Assembly (NCBI GenBank): GCA_905200645.1
Contig: CAJKLD010000020.1
Span: 1 to 49,500, forward strand
Direction of reading: 5' to 3'
DNA: 49,500 bases
From: an uncultured Phascolarctobacterium sp.
GTDB taxonomy: Bacteria; Bacillota; Negativicutes; Acidaminococcales; Acidaminococcaceae
Part shown: positions 1-7,371 of the stretch, in pieces
How the letters are laid out: every line of letters starts with the position of its first letter
How positions within the stretch are numbered: the stretch's first letter is position 1
Translations under genes and position numbers: made by a program
The notes under the pieces: generated by a model
The model's database searches: none
What the model saw: the letters and a program-made list of their open reading frames with translations, nothing else
Told to the model about the DNA's origin: nothing

Positions 1-46
1 ATAACAAATCCTGGAATCTAGATTTCTAGACCCCAAGATTTGTTAT
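1..46. repeat. Large imperfect hairpin at the window edge
   Basis: Bases 1-21 pair with 26-46 (18 of 21 positions) around a 4-base loop. The outer arms are ATAACAAATC and GATTTGTTAT and the inner arms TCTAG and CTAGA. No T-run follows on the + strand, so it is not a textbook intrinsic terminator. Its context is cut off by the window edge. Confidence 0.5.
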
Positions 47-69
47 TGAACCAAACAAAATAATAAAAA

Positions 70-122
70 AATAAAGAAAGCTCCTTTACAAGTCTGCCTT
101 ACGGCTTCCCTGCAAAGGAGCT
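70..122 (-). terminator. Intrinsic terminator after the 58-aa membrane protein
   Basis: The arms AGCTCCTTT and AAAGGAGCT (89-97 and 114-122) enclose a smaller GCC/GGC hairpin. On the minus strand the stem runs into a T-rich tract. It begins just past the stop codon of the small gene at 129-305. Confidence 0.7.
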
Positions 123-128
123 AAAATT

Positions 129-305
129 TTACGCAAAATACATCATATAAACAGCTACGGCAATTACCGGCACAAAAGCCGCGGCATGAACGTAATCCTT
201 ATTTTTTATAGATTTATAAATACCGCGCAGGGCGATTAAACCAATCAGAATCCAAATAGGTCCGTTGACCTCATGAAAAAAATCGCTAAAAGTTTTATCA
301 AACAT
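129..305 (-). CDS. Small membrane protein, 58 aa, function unknown
   Basis: An ATG at 305 follows a clear ribosome-binding site (GAGAGGAG, 7 bases upstream). The frame runs 58 codons to TAA at 129 and is closed by a terminator hairpin. The product begins MFDKTFSDFF and has two hydrophobic stretches, about residues 16-27 (PIWILIGLIAL) and 40-57 (AAAFVPVIAVAVYMM), joined by a basic segment (YKSIKNKD), so it should be a two-pass inner-membrane protein. It lies downstream of the tRNA operon, separated from it by that operon's terminator. A TATAAT-like element at about 342-347 may be its promoter. I do not recognise the family. Confidence 0.7.
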   Translation of the reverse strand: MFDKTFSDFFHEVNGPIWILIGLIALRGIYKSIKNKDYVHAAAFVPVIAVAVYMMYFA

Positions 306-343
306 CAAACTGCTCCTCTCTAACTGAAAGCTAAAAACAGATT

Positions 344-373
344 ATAAAAAAACACCCGCGCAAAGCAGGTGTT
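344..373 (-). terminator. Intrinsic terminator of the tRNA operon
   Basis: On the minus strand AACACC and GGTGTT (351-356 and 368-373) pair, and a run of T residues follows. It lies just 3' of tRNA-Phe, the last gene of the cluster. Confidence 0.75.
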
Positions 374-382
374 AGTTTTGAA

Positions 383-458
383 TGGTGCCTCAGCACAGAA
401 TCGAACTGTGGACACAAGGATTTTCAGTCCTTTGCTCTACCAACTGAGCTACCGAGGC
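383..458 (-). tRNA. tRNA-Phe (GAA)
   Basis: This is a 76-base cloverleaf. The acceptor stem is GCCTCGG/CTGAGGC with discriminator A and an encoded CCA. The anticodon loop is CTGAAAA with anticodon GAA. The T arm is CACAG-TTCGATT-CTGTG. It is the last gene of the five-tRNA operon. Confidence 0.97.
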
Positions 459-462
459 AGAA

Positions 463-539
463 TGGCGACCCGGATGGGACTCGAACCCACGACCTCCGCC
501 GTGACAGGGCGGCATTCTAACCAACTGAACCACCGGGCC
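463..539 (-). tRNA. tRNA-Asp (GTC)
   Basis: This is a 77-base cloverleaf with acceptor GGCCCGG/CCGGGTC, anticodon stem CCGCC/GGCGG, loop CTGTCAC (anticodon GTC) and encoded CCA. It is four bases from tRNA-Phe. Confidence 0.97.
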
Positions 540-580
540 ATACCTTGAGGTTATTAAGCTTTTAAAAAAGGCAAAAAAAA

Positions 581-656
581 TGGTGGGCGCTAACGGGATC
601 GAACCGCTGACATTCTGCTTGTAAGGCAGACGCTCTCCCAGCTGAGCTAAGCGCCC
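581..656 (-). tRNA. tRNA-Val (TAC)
   Basis: This is a 76-base cloverleaf with acceptor GGGCGCT/AGCGCCC, anticodon stem TCTGC/GCAGA, loop CTTACAA (anticodon TAC) and encoded CCA. Confidence 0.97.
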
Positions 657-660
657 GTAA

Positions 661-735
661 TGGTGACCGGTGGGGGAATCGAACCCCCGATACCGCCGTG
701 AAAGGGCGGTGTCTTAACCGCTTGACCAACCGGCC
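661..735 (-). tRNA. tRNA-Glu (TTC)
   Basis: This is a 75-base cloverleaf with acceptor GGCCGGT/ACCGGTC, anticodon stem CCGCC/GGCGG, loop CTTTCAC (anticodon TTC) and encoded CCA. Confidence 0.97.
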
Positions 736-740
736 AAATG

Positions 741-816
741 TGGTGACCCATGTAGGCCTCGAACCTACGACACCCTGATTAAGAGTCAGGTGCTCTACCA
801 ACTGAGCTAATGGGCC
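741..816 (-). tRNA. tRNA-Lys (CTT)
   Basis: This is a 76-base cloverleaf with acceptor GGCCCAT/ATGGGTC, anticodon stem CTGA/TCAG, loop CTCTTAA (anticodon CTT) and encoded CCA. It is the first gene of the operon, next to the promoter. Confidence 0.97.
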
Positions 817-835
817 GTGGTCACGTTACTTGAAT

Positions 836-864
836 ATAATACACCATCACACACAAAAAGGCAA
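836..864 (-). promoter_or_regulatory. Sigma-70-type promoter of the tRNA operon
   Basis: On the minus strand TTGCCT (859-864), a 17-base spacer and TATTAT (836-841) precede tRNA-Lys by about 20 bases. Confidence 0.75.
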
Positions 865-982
865 GTATTTTTTTTTAAGAAGCAAAAAAAATTTATCAAG
901 ATTCCCCATGCTGCCCGAAAAAACTTAAATCGCTCTTTAGATTTCCCGGGCTGTCAAATTTTCCTCTTCGCAAAGAAATTAT

Positions 983-1011
983 TTGACTATACAGCGCAAA
1001 AAGCATACAAT
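983..1011 (+). promoter_or_regulatory. Promoter of the TrxR-like flavoprotein gene
   Basis: TTGACT (983-988), a 17-base spacer and TACAAT (1006-1011) lie about 50 bases before the ATG at 1061. The region from 865 to 982 shows no gene. Confidence 0.65.
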
Positions 1012-1060
1012 AAAATTGGAATAGTATAATACTAAAAATAAATTTACGGAGGATAAACTT

Positions 1061-1951
1061 ATGCAATACGATATTGGCATTATCGGCGGCGGCCCGGCAG
1101 GCATTTCTGCGGCGATTACTGCCGCCAGCAAGGGACGTAAGGTTGTTTTGTTTGAAGCGCACGGCTTCAGCCCGCGTTTACGCAGCGTGCCCAAAATTGA
1201 AGATTATATGGGTATTCCCTCTATTGCCGGCACGGAGCTGATGGACATTTTCGTTAAGCATTTACGCCAAACAAACGTTAAGATTGTAGAAGAAAAAATA
1301 ATTTCTCTGCGCGAAATCGGCGAAGGCTTTATTTTGGGAACTCCACACGACGAATATACAGCCGACGCCGTAGTTTTGGCTACCGGCATTTCCCGCTCTA
1401 CTTTAATTCCCGGCGAAAAAGAATTTTTAGGCCGCGGCGTAAGCTACTGCGCTTTCGTAGACGGCGGCAAATATAAGCAGAAGCGCGTTGCCGCTATCGC
1501 TACCGTACCCGACGCTATGGAAGAAATCGAATATCTGGCAGATACGTGCGAGCAAGTGTTTTTCTTCCCCCGCTACCCAAATTTTACTCCGCCTAAGAAC
1601 AAAAATATCACCGTGCTTATGGATACGCCGACGGAAATTACCGGCACGGATAAGGTTACCGGCGTGCGCACCGGCGACGATTTTTACAATGTGCAGGCGG
1701 CCTTTGTTTTCCGCGCCAGCGACCCGCTTAACAGCTTCCTGCCTGGCTTACAGATTCGCGGCCGTAGCATTTATGTAGACGATCAGGCGGAAACCAATAT
1801 CGAAGGCGTTTTTGCTGGCGGCGACTGCACCGGTCAGCCGTGGCAGATAAACCGCGCTGCCGGGCAGGGACAGAAAGCCGCGCTCAGCGCCATCCGCTAT
1901 TTAAGCCGCCGCGACGAAGGCATTCCGTCGCATTTCTATGTTTTAGATTGA
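1061..1951 (+). CDS. Thioredoxin-reductase-like FAD oxidoreductase lacking the redox CxxC and NADPH motif
   Basis: This 296-residue flavoprotein has the two FAD-binding ends of the thioredoxin reductase fold: GGGPAGISAA near residues 9-18 and GVFAGGDCTGQPWQINRAAG near 251-270. Classical TrxR has a CATCDG redox centre; here the position reads CAFVDG, so only one cysteine remains. The GxGxxA NADPH motif expected after it is replaced by KRVAAIATVPDAMEE, with no glycine-rich loop. It is therefore unlikely to be a conventional NADPH-dependent thioredoxin reductase. Ferredoxin-linked TrxR-like enzymes of clostridia also lack the NADPH motif but keep the disulfide, so this protein goes further. The start follows TTTACGGAGG. 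The gene is monocistronic and separated from serS by a terminator. Confidence 0.85.
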   Translation: MQYDIGIIGGGPAGISAAITAASKGRKVVLFEAHGFSPRLRSVPKIEDYMGIPSIAGTELMDIFVKHLRQTNVKIVEEKIISLREIGEGFILGTPHDEYTADAVVLATGISRSTLIPGEKEFLGRGVSYCAFVDGGKYKQKRVAAIATVPDAMEEIEYLADTCEQVFFFPRYPNFTPPKNKNITVLMDTPTEITGTDKVTGVRTGDDFYNVQAAFVFRASDPLNSFLPGLQIRGRSIYVDDQAETNIEGVFAGGDCTGQPWQINRAAGQGQKAALSAIRYLSRRDEGIPSHFYVLD

Positions 1952-1952
1952 T

Positions 1953-1990
1953 AAAAGTATCCCGGCTAAACTTAGGCTGAATACTTTTTT
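1953..1990 (+). terminator. Intrinsic terminator after the flavoprotein gene
   Basis: The arms AAAAGTAT (1953-1960) and ATACTTTT (from 1981) are followed by T residues, directly after the stop codon. The middle of the stem pairs imperfectly. Confidence 0.55.
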
Positions 1991-2004
1991 CTTAGCTTAT
2001 TTTG

Positions 2005-2013
2005 TGCTAAAAT
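2005..2013 (+). promoter_or_regulatory. Extended -10 promoter of serS
   Basis: TGC-TAAAAT (TAAAAT at 2008-2013) fits the extended -10 pattern TGnTAtaAT, with no good -35. The same TTTGTGnTAAAAT arrangement recurs before the genes at 14952 and 42905. I see no T-box leader; only 97 bases separate serS from the gene before it. Confidence 0.5.
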
Positions 2014-2048
2014 ATAGCTTATGATATTTTTGATTTGGAGGAATATAT

Positions 2049-3329
2049 ATGTTAGATATGAAATTCGTCCGTGAAAATCCGGACCTTGTTATGCAGGCTG
2101 TTGCCAACCGTAACGGCCATTTAGACTTAACGGAATTTTTGGCGCTGGATAAAAAACGCCGCGAATTGACCCAACAGGTTGAAGTTTTGAAAAAAGAGCG
2201 CAACACCGCCTCTCAAGCTATCGGCAAGCTGAAAAAAGCCGGCGAAGACGCCACTGAGCAAATGGCTGCCGTGCGCGCTTTAGGCGATAAAATTTCTGAC
2301 GACGACAAAGAGCTCAAAGAAATCGAAGAGCGTCTCCGGGCAATTTTGCTGACTATTCCCAATATTCCCGCCGAGGATGTGCCTATTGGCAAGGATGACA
2401 CCTGCAACCCGGTTGTTCGCACTTGGGGCGAACCCACCAAATTTGATTTTGAGCCTAAGGCGCACTGGGATCTGGGCGAAAGCTTAGGCATTCTGGATTT
2501 TGAGCGTGGCGTAAAGGTTTCTGGCGCTCGCTATGTATTCTACAAGGGTATTGGCTCCCGCTTAGAGCGTGCTGTAATCAATTTCTTCTTGGATATGCAC
2601 ACCCAAAAGCATGGCTATACTGAGTTCTTCCCGCCCTTCATCGTTAATGGCGCTTCCATGCAGGGCACCGGCCAATTGCCGAAATTCGCTGAGGATATGT
2701 ACAAGCTGGAAAACGGCGATATGTATTTGATTCCTACCGCTGAGGTTCCCGTAACCAACTATCATCGCGACGATATTTTAACCGGCGGACAGCTGCCTTT
2801 AAAATACACCGCTTACAGCGCTTGTTTCCGCGCCGAGGCCGGTGCTGCCGGTCGTGATACCCGCGGCCTGATTCGTATGCACCAATTCAATAAAGTAGAA
2901 TTGGTTAAATTCACTAAACCTGAAGAATCCTGGGCAGAGCTGGATAAGCTGACCCACGACGCGGAAGAAGTATTGCAGGCTTTGGAGCTGCCGTACCATG
3001 TTGTACGTCTCTGCACCGGCGATTTGGGCTTCAGCTCTGCAACTACCTATGACTTAGAGGTTTGGCTGCCGGCTGCAAACTGCTACCGCGAGATTTCCTC
3101 CTGCTCCAACTTCTTGGACTTCCAGGCTCGTCGTGCCAACATTCGTTTCCGCCGTGATGCCAAAGCCAAGCCGGAATTCGTACACACGCTTAACGGCAGC
3201 GGCGTAGCTGTCGGCCGTACCGTAGCCGCTATTTTGGAAAACTATCAGCAAGCTGACGGCAGCGTAGTAGTGCCTAAGGTTCTGCGTCCGTACATGGGCT
3301 GCGACATCATCAAGGCTCCCGAAAAATAA
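2049..3329 (+). CDS. serS: Seryl-tRNA synthetase
   Basis: This cytoplasmic enzyme charges tRNA-Ser with serine using ATP. The 426-residue length is usual for bacterial SerRS. Residues 1-105 form the charged antiparallel coiled-coil tRNA-binding arm (MLDMKFVRENPDLVMQAV, then KKRRELTQQVEVLKKERN). The class II core follows: IPTAEVP in the serine/ATP pocket, motif 2 as FRAEAGAAGRDTRGLIR, and motif 3 as GVAVGRTVAAILENYQ near the C terminus. The ATG at 2049 has the site TTTGGAGG eight bases upstream. The gene stands alone between two terminators. Confidence 0.97.
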   Translation: MLDMKFVRENPDLVMQAVANRNGHLDLTEFLALDKKRRELTQQVEVLKKERNTASQAIGKLKKAGEDATEQMAAVRALGDKISDDDKELKEIEERLRAILLTIPNIPAEDVPIGKDDTCNPVVRTWGEPTKFDFEPKAHWDLGESLGILDFERGVKVSGARYVFYKGIGSRLERAVINFFLDMHTQKHGYTEFFPPFIVNGASMQGTGQLPKFAEDMYKLENGDMYLIPTAEVPVTNYHRDDILTGGQLPLKYTAYSACFRAEAGAAGRDTRGLIRMHQFNKVELVKFTKPEESWAELDKLTHDAEEVLQALELPYHVVRLCTGDLGFSSATTYDLEVWLPAANCYREISSCSNFLDFQARRANIRFRRDAKAKPEFVHTLNGSGVAVGRTVAAILENYQQADGSVVVPKVLRPYMGCDIIKAPEK

Positions 3330-3358
3330 TTTTCATTTCAAATTTTAACTAAGTAAAA

Positions 3359-3398
3359 ACACCGTTGCTTTAACAAAAAATTAAAGCGACGGTGTTTT
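3359..3398. terminator. Bidirectional terminator between serS and bioWF
   Basis: The arms ACACCGTTGCTTTAA and TTAAAGCGACGGTGT (3359-3373 and 3381-3395) have one mismatch. T residues follow on the + strand and A residues precede, so it can end both convergent transcripts. Confidence 0.8.
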
Positions 3399-3428
3399 GT
3401 TTCTTTTGAAGAAAAATTTTTACTTTGG

Positions 3429-5321
3429 CTATTTTTGCATGGCCGCGGCAATCAATTTTGCTGTACGCGCCAATTCGGCCTCCGTATGACTGCTCATTAA
3501 AGCCACGCGCAGACGCGCCGCCCCCTTTGCCACCGTGGGATAACGAATAGCCGGAACCAAGCAGCCGCAGGCCAACAGCTCGTCGGCAGCCTTTAAAGCG
3601 GCAGCTTCGTCGCCAATAATGACGGGAATAATTGCCGTCGGTGAAGCGGCTTTTACGCCCTCTCGGCGCAGACAGTCTAAAAAATAGGCGGCGTTATGCT
3701 GCAAGCGCCGGCTGCGCTGCGGCTCCCGCTCTAAAATTTCCAGCGCCTTTAATGCCGCACCCAAAACAGCAGGCGCCTGCGAGGTAGCAAAAATAAAGCT
3801 GCGCGCTTTATTCTTTAAATACTCAATGATAATTTTGTCGGCACAGGCAAAACCGCCTTCTGCGCCTAAGGCTTTGCTCAAGGTACCCATAATAATATCG
3901 GGAACGTAATTTCCGCCAAAATATTCCACCGCGCCGCGCCCCGTCGCGCCGATAACGCCGGTGGCGTGGGCCTCGTCAATCATGGTCAGCAGACTGTGTT
4001 TTTTGCCTAGAGCTACAAGCTTGGGCAAATCCACAATATCACCGTCCATACTGAAAACAGCGTCGCTAACAATAAGGCCCTTGCGATAAGGCGTAGCTAC
4101 AATTTTCGCTTCCAAATCCTGCATATCATTGTGCTTGTAGACAACTATTTTAGCCTTGGAAAGGCGTGCACCATCAATAATGCTTGCATGATTGTATTCA
4201 TCGCTAAAGATCACGCTTTCGCCATCACACAAGGCGGAAATAATGCCCACATTGGCCATATAGCCGGTGTTAAAGAGCAGGGCGGCCTCCGTGCCTTTAA
4301 AACGGGCAAGGTCGGCCTCCAGCTCCTCGTGGAGCTGGGTATTGCCCGTGGTCAGGCGACTGCCGCCGCTGCCTGCGCCCCACAAGAGGGCGGCATCGGC
4401 AGCGGCTTGCTTTACTCTTGGCTCGTTGGCTAAATCAAGATAGCTATTGGAGGCTAGAATTAAGGTGCGCTTGCCATTGATATTTACATATTTACTCTGT
4501 GCGCTTTCCATGGTGCGCATGGAGCGGTAGAGATTATTATCTTCAAGGCGCTTAAGCTCATCGGCGAAAATCTGTTGGGGATTATCCAGCACAGGGCGCT
4601 CCTGAGGCAGGCCACGTACTAAAACCTTTTGCTTTTCTAAATAAGCAATGGTATCCGCCGGGTCAGCTTTGCGGCTATCGAAAATAAAGATTCTCCCGCC
4701 GTGAGGGTCACCCATGGCCTTCATGGGATTTAGGCGAACGTAGCCATGCTTGAGAGAAGAAATATAACCTACCAAATAATCAGGGTCATCGGATAAGCAC
4801 AGCTCGGAAATAATACCGGGAGCGTGCACAACCTTGGTGGCCAAAACAATGGCTTCATTAAAATGATTTTTAATGCTATTGACGGAGCTAGTGCCATCGG
4901 CATCCATATAGGTAACGCGAATACCACGTTCTTGGTCAGGCTCAATGCGTTTGCCGGTAGCTACATCATAAAGGACAGCGCCGCGCATGGGATGCACATG
5001 GCGTAAAAGGTCAATAAGCTCGTCGGCCTTATCTGCCAGTCCTAGCTCTCCCAATAACTGACGCATAATTGCGTAGGTGCCTTCAATTGTTTCCGCAGGA
5101 CGATTATCCACAGGGATAGCATCCAAATATTGCAGTTCGTCTGGATGAACCTCTTCCATTTTAATATTAATGAAATCTGCACGACCTAAGCCATGGTGCA
5201 GGGCTCTTTCGCTAAGAGCTCCAATAGTCGCTGTGATTAACTCCTGAGGCACGATGCGTTCAGCGCCACTGACGTGCTTGCCTTGCTTAGAGGCACGCAT
5301 TTTAATACTATATTTAGGCAT
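3429..5321 (-). CDS. bioWF: BioW-BioF fusion: 6-carboxyhexanoate-CoA ligase / 8-amino-7-oxononanoate synthase
   Basis: One 630-residue chain appears to catalyse two successive steps of biotin synthesis: pimelate to pimeloyl-CoA (BioW), then condensation with alanine to 8-amino-7-oxononanoate (BioF, PLP-dependent). Residues 1 to about 245 are BioW (start YSIKMRASKQGKHVSGAER; later HVHPMRGAVLYD and GYVRLNPMKAMGDPHGGRI). Residues from about 255 are a full BioF: NSYLDLANEP, GSGGSRLTTGNT, DEAHATGVIG and the PLP lysine in GTLSKALGAEGGF (about K483). The join LPQERPVLDNPQQIFADE has no stop or frameshift. The ATG at 5321 is preferred over an upstream in-frame start because AGAAAGGAT precedes it and MPKYSIKM matches the expected BioW start. 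It is the last gene of the cluster, after bioY. Confidence 0.93.
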   Translation of the reverse strand: MPKYSIKMRASKQGKHVSGAERIVPQELITATIGALSERALHHGLGRADFINIKMEEVHPDELQYLDAIPVDNRPAETIEGTYAIMRQLLGELGLADKADELIDLLRHVHPMRGAVLYDVATGKRIEPDQERGIRVTYMDADGTSSVNSIKNHFNEAIVLATKVVHAPGIISELCLSDDPDYLVGYISSLKHGYVRLNPMKAMGDPHGGRIFIFDSRKADPADTIAYLEKQKVLVRGLPQERPVLDNPQQIFADELKRLEDNNLYRSMRTMESAQSKYVNINGKRTLILASNSYLDLANEPRVKQAAADAALLWGAGSGGSRLTTGNTQLHEELEADLARFKGTEAALLFNTGYMANVGIISALCDGESVIFSDEYNHASIIDGARLSKAKIVVYKHNDMQDLEAKIVATPYRKGLIVSDAVFSMDGDIVDLPKLVALGKKHSLLTMIDEAHATGVIGATGRGAVEYFGGNYVPDIIMGTLSKALGAEGGFACADKIIIEYLKNKARSFIFATSQAPAVLGAALKALEILEREPQRSRRLQHNAAYFLDCLRREGVKAASPTAIIPVIIGDEAAALKAADELLACGCLVPAIRYPTVAKGAARLRVALMSSHTEAELARTAKLIAAAMQK

Positions 5322-5412
5322 GATATGGTAATCCTTTCTAAATTTGTCATACAGCAATCACCCTACTCGCAAGTGATGGTATTATGCTGATTGCATATTA
5401 CTTCTTTTATCT

Positions 5413-5892
5413 TCAATTCTGTTTAGACAAAATTACTCTATGCAGCAATTTTTCTGCGGGCTTATACATCAGGCCGGCACCAACTGCTGTGAAGACCATA
5501 CCGGGAGCAGCTGCAGCGGTAAGAGCAATCCAGCTAACACCGGTGATTTGCCACATAACGATGCGGGCAAAAAGAGTGCCTAGGGGGCCGCTAATAATGA
5601 CGGTTAATAGATTGGTGCCGCCTAGGGCCATAACAGCGCCGGTGACAACACGGAAGGACATTTGAATGATAACGCTGAAAATAGTATGAATGCCAAGCAT
5701 CATGCCTAGGGCACTGGCCAAAACGCCGGCTAAAATATAACGCTTGAAGCCGAATAAAGCGCAGATTAAAACGGCAATGGGAGCGGAAAGCTGGAATTCG
5801 CCGCCAGCTACGGGGGAAGGAATCTTCATGCTGCCGGACAGCAGAATTAAAACAGCGAGCAGAGCAGTAGTGGTTAGATCATGCATTTTCAT
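5413..5892 (-). CDS. bioY: Biotin transporter BioY (ECF substrate-binding component)
   Basis: This 159-residue, very hydrophobic protein binds biotin in the membrane as the S component of an ECF importer. Its energising module (EcfA, EcfT) is not in the window. Visible hydrophobic helices include TTTALLAVLILLSGSMKI and PIAVLICALFGFKRYILAG, followed by glycine/alanine-rich helices ending LMYKPAEKL. The longer frame opens at 5937, but the ATG at 5892 (MKMHDLTTTALL) is chosen because AAGGAGG lies just upstream of it. That ribosome-binding site falls inside a BirA-type operator. Being in the biotin cluster supports biotin as substrate. Confidence 0.9.
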   Translation of the reverse strand: MKMHDLTTTALLAVLILLSGSMKIPSPVAGGEFQLSAPIAVLICALFGFKRYILAGVLASALGMMLGIHTIFSVIIQMSFRVVTGAVMALGGTNLLTVIISGPLGTLFARIVMWQITGVSWIALTAAAAPGMVFTAVGAGLMYKPAEKLLHRVILSKQN

Positions 5893-5899
5893 TTTTTGC

Positions 5900-5926
5900 G
5901 TTAACCTCCTTAAAATTTTCGTTAAC
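5900..5926 (-). promoter_or_regulatory. BirA-type biotin operator at the bioY start
   Basis: On the minus strand the half-sites GTTAACG and GGTTAAC are separated by 13 bases. This is the same 7-13-7 layout as the two operators before bioD and agrees with the Bacillus-type BirA box. It covers the bioY ribosome-binding site (AAGGAGG). I see no strong promoter here, so it may act by roadblock or by controlling a weak promoter. Confidence 0.75.
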
Positions 5927-5935
5927 CATAAGTTC

Positions 5936-5966
5936 AAAAAGCAAGGGCGTAGAAAAGGCTACGCCC
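5936..5966 (-). terminator. Terminator or attenuator between bioA and bioY
   Basis: On the minus strand GGGCGTAG and CTACGCCC (8 bp) enclose six bases and are followed by TTGCTTTTT. It separates bioDA from bioY-bioWF. A second perfect 20-bp palindrome (5991-6010) overlaps the bioA stop codon. Confidence 0.65.
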
Positions 5967-6006
5967 AAAACCAAAACATAGGAATATTGCATAAGCAGCG
6001 AGCTGC

Positions 6007-7359
6007 TTATTTCAAAATCTCATCTATGGATTGCTTAGCCAAAGCCACAGCCTTATCCAAATCTTCCTTGGCGATGTTCAGAGGCGGATTGAAGTAAATT
6101 ACATTGCCCAAGGGTCTGAGCAGCAGACCATGGGTCAATGCTTTTTTATAAATCTCGTAGCCAATGCGCAAACCGGCGTCAAAGCCAATTTTTTTCTTTT
6201 TGTCCGTAACCAGCTCCATAGCGTTGATTAGATTGATGTGACGGATTTCGCCAATCCTTTTGTGCCTGCCGAAGGCTTCTTGCAAAGCGTTGTGGAAATA
6301 TTGCGCTTTGGAGGCATTTTCTGCCAAAATATTCTCACTCCGCAAAATTTCCAGCACTGCTAAAGCGATAGCGCAGCCGATAGGATTGCCGGCGTAGGTG
6401 TGGCTGTGCATAAATTGTTTGCCCTTGTTGTAATCGTCGTAAAAAGCGTCGTAAATTTTATCGGTGGTGCAGACAATGGACATGGGCAGATAGCCGCCGG
6501 TGAGCGCCTTGCTGACACACATAATATCCGGCGTAATCTGCGCGTGATTGCAGGCAAACATTTTGCCTGTGCGCCCAAATCCCGTAGCAATTTCGTCGGC
6601 AATCAGCAGCACGCCGTAATCGTCGCACAGCTTACGCAGCTTTTTTAAATACAGCGGCGGATAAATGCGCATACCGGCGCAGCCCTGCACGATTGGCTCC
6701 ACAATCATGCCGGCGGTTTTCTTAGCGTATTTGGCAAAAGCTTCTTCGGCAAATTTAAAGCATTCGCACCGGCAATGCTCTCTGTCTTTATTAAAAGGAC
6801 AGCGATAGCAGTCGGGAGCCTGCACATGAATATTGTTCATCATCATAGGCTTATACATCTGCGCAAATAAATCCATACTGCCAACAGAAAGCGCGCCGAT
6901 TGTTTCGCCATGATAGCCTTCGCTCAAACACATAAAACGGGTTTTTTCGCCGTGCCCTGTTTGCAGCTGATATTGAAAAGCCATTTTGAGAGCAATTTCT
7001 ACGGAAGAAGAACCATTATCGGCAAAATTAAATTTATTTAAACCTTGAGGAACGTATTTTACCAGCTCCTCGCACAGCTTAATAGCAGGTTCGTGAGTAA
7101 AATTAACAAAAATAACGTGCTCTAACTGGTCAATCTGCTTTTTAATTGCCGCGTTAATTTTGGGGTTGCAGTGGCCTAAAAGATTGCACCACCAGCTGGA
7201 AATAATATCAAGATATTTTTTTCCGTCGGCAGCGTAAAGATAAGCGCCTGCGGCGTGGTCGACTACAATGGGGCGCAGCGTTTCGTAATCCTTCATTTGA
7301 GAACACGGATGCCAAATATGCGCTAAATCTCTTTGTTCTAAATCAGTAATTCTATCCAT
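6007..7359 (-). CDS. bioA: Adenosylmethionine-8-amino-7-oxononanoate aminotransferase
   Basis: BioA transfers the amino group of S-adenosylmethionine to 8-amino-7-oxononanoate, giving 7,8-diaminopelargonate for BioD. It is a class III PLP aminotransferase of 450 residues. Visible are the N-terminal HIWHPCSQMKDYETLRP, SSWWCNLLGHCNP, the PLP aspartate in LLIADEIATGFGRTG and the Schiff-base lysine in VSKALTGGYLPMS. A cysteine-rich insert (CYRCPFNKDREHCRCEC, about residues 180-196) could bind metal. The ATG at 7359 follows TAAGGAGCAG. bioD ends 12 bases upstream, so the two are co-transcribed. Confidence 0.96.
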   Translation of the reverse strand: MDRITDLEQRDLAHIWHPCSQMKDYETLRPIVVDHAAGAYLYAADGKKYLDIISSWWCNLLGHCNPKINAAIKKQIDQLEHVIFVNFTHEPAIKLCEELVKYVPQGLNKFNFADNGSSSVEIALKMAFQYQLQTGHGEKTRFMCLSEGYHGETIGALSVGSMDLFAQMYKPMMMNNIHVQAPDCYRCPFNKDREHCRCECFKFAEEAFAKYAKKTAGMIVEPIVQGCAGMRIYPPLYLKKLRKLCDDYGVLLIADEIATGFGRTGKMFACNHAQITPDIMCVSKALTGGYLPMSIVCTTDKIYDAFYDDYNKGKQFMHSHTYAGNPIGCAIALAVLEILRSENILAENASKAQYFHNALQEAFGRHKRIGEIRHINLINAMELVTDKKKKIGFDAGLRIGYEIYKKALTHGLLLRPLGNVIYFNPPLNIAKEDLDKAVALAKQSIDEILK

Positions 7360-7371
7360 AATTTCTGCTCC

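Noticed and set aside
562..801. Leftward open frame across the tRNA cluster
   Set aside because: It translates three tRNA genes; there is no protein-like composition.
941..950. ATTTCCCGGG, a possible second Noc-binding site
   Set aside because: Only the left half and centre match; the right half reads GGGCTGT instead of GGGAAAT.
1952..2048. T-box leader for serS
   Set aside because: The gap is 97 bases, holds a terminator of the previous gene and the promoter, and lacks a T-box sequence.
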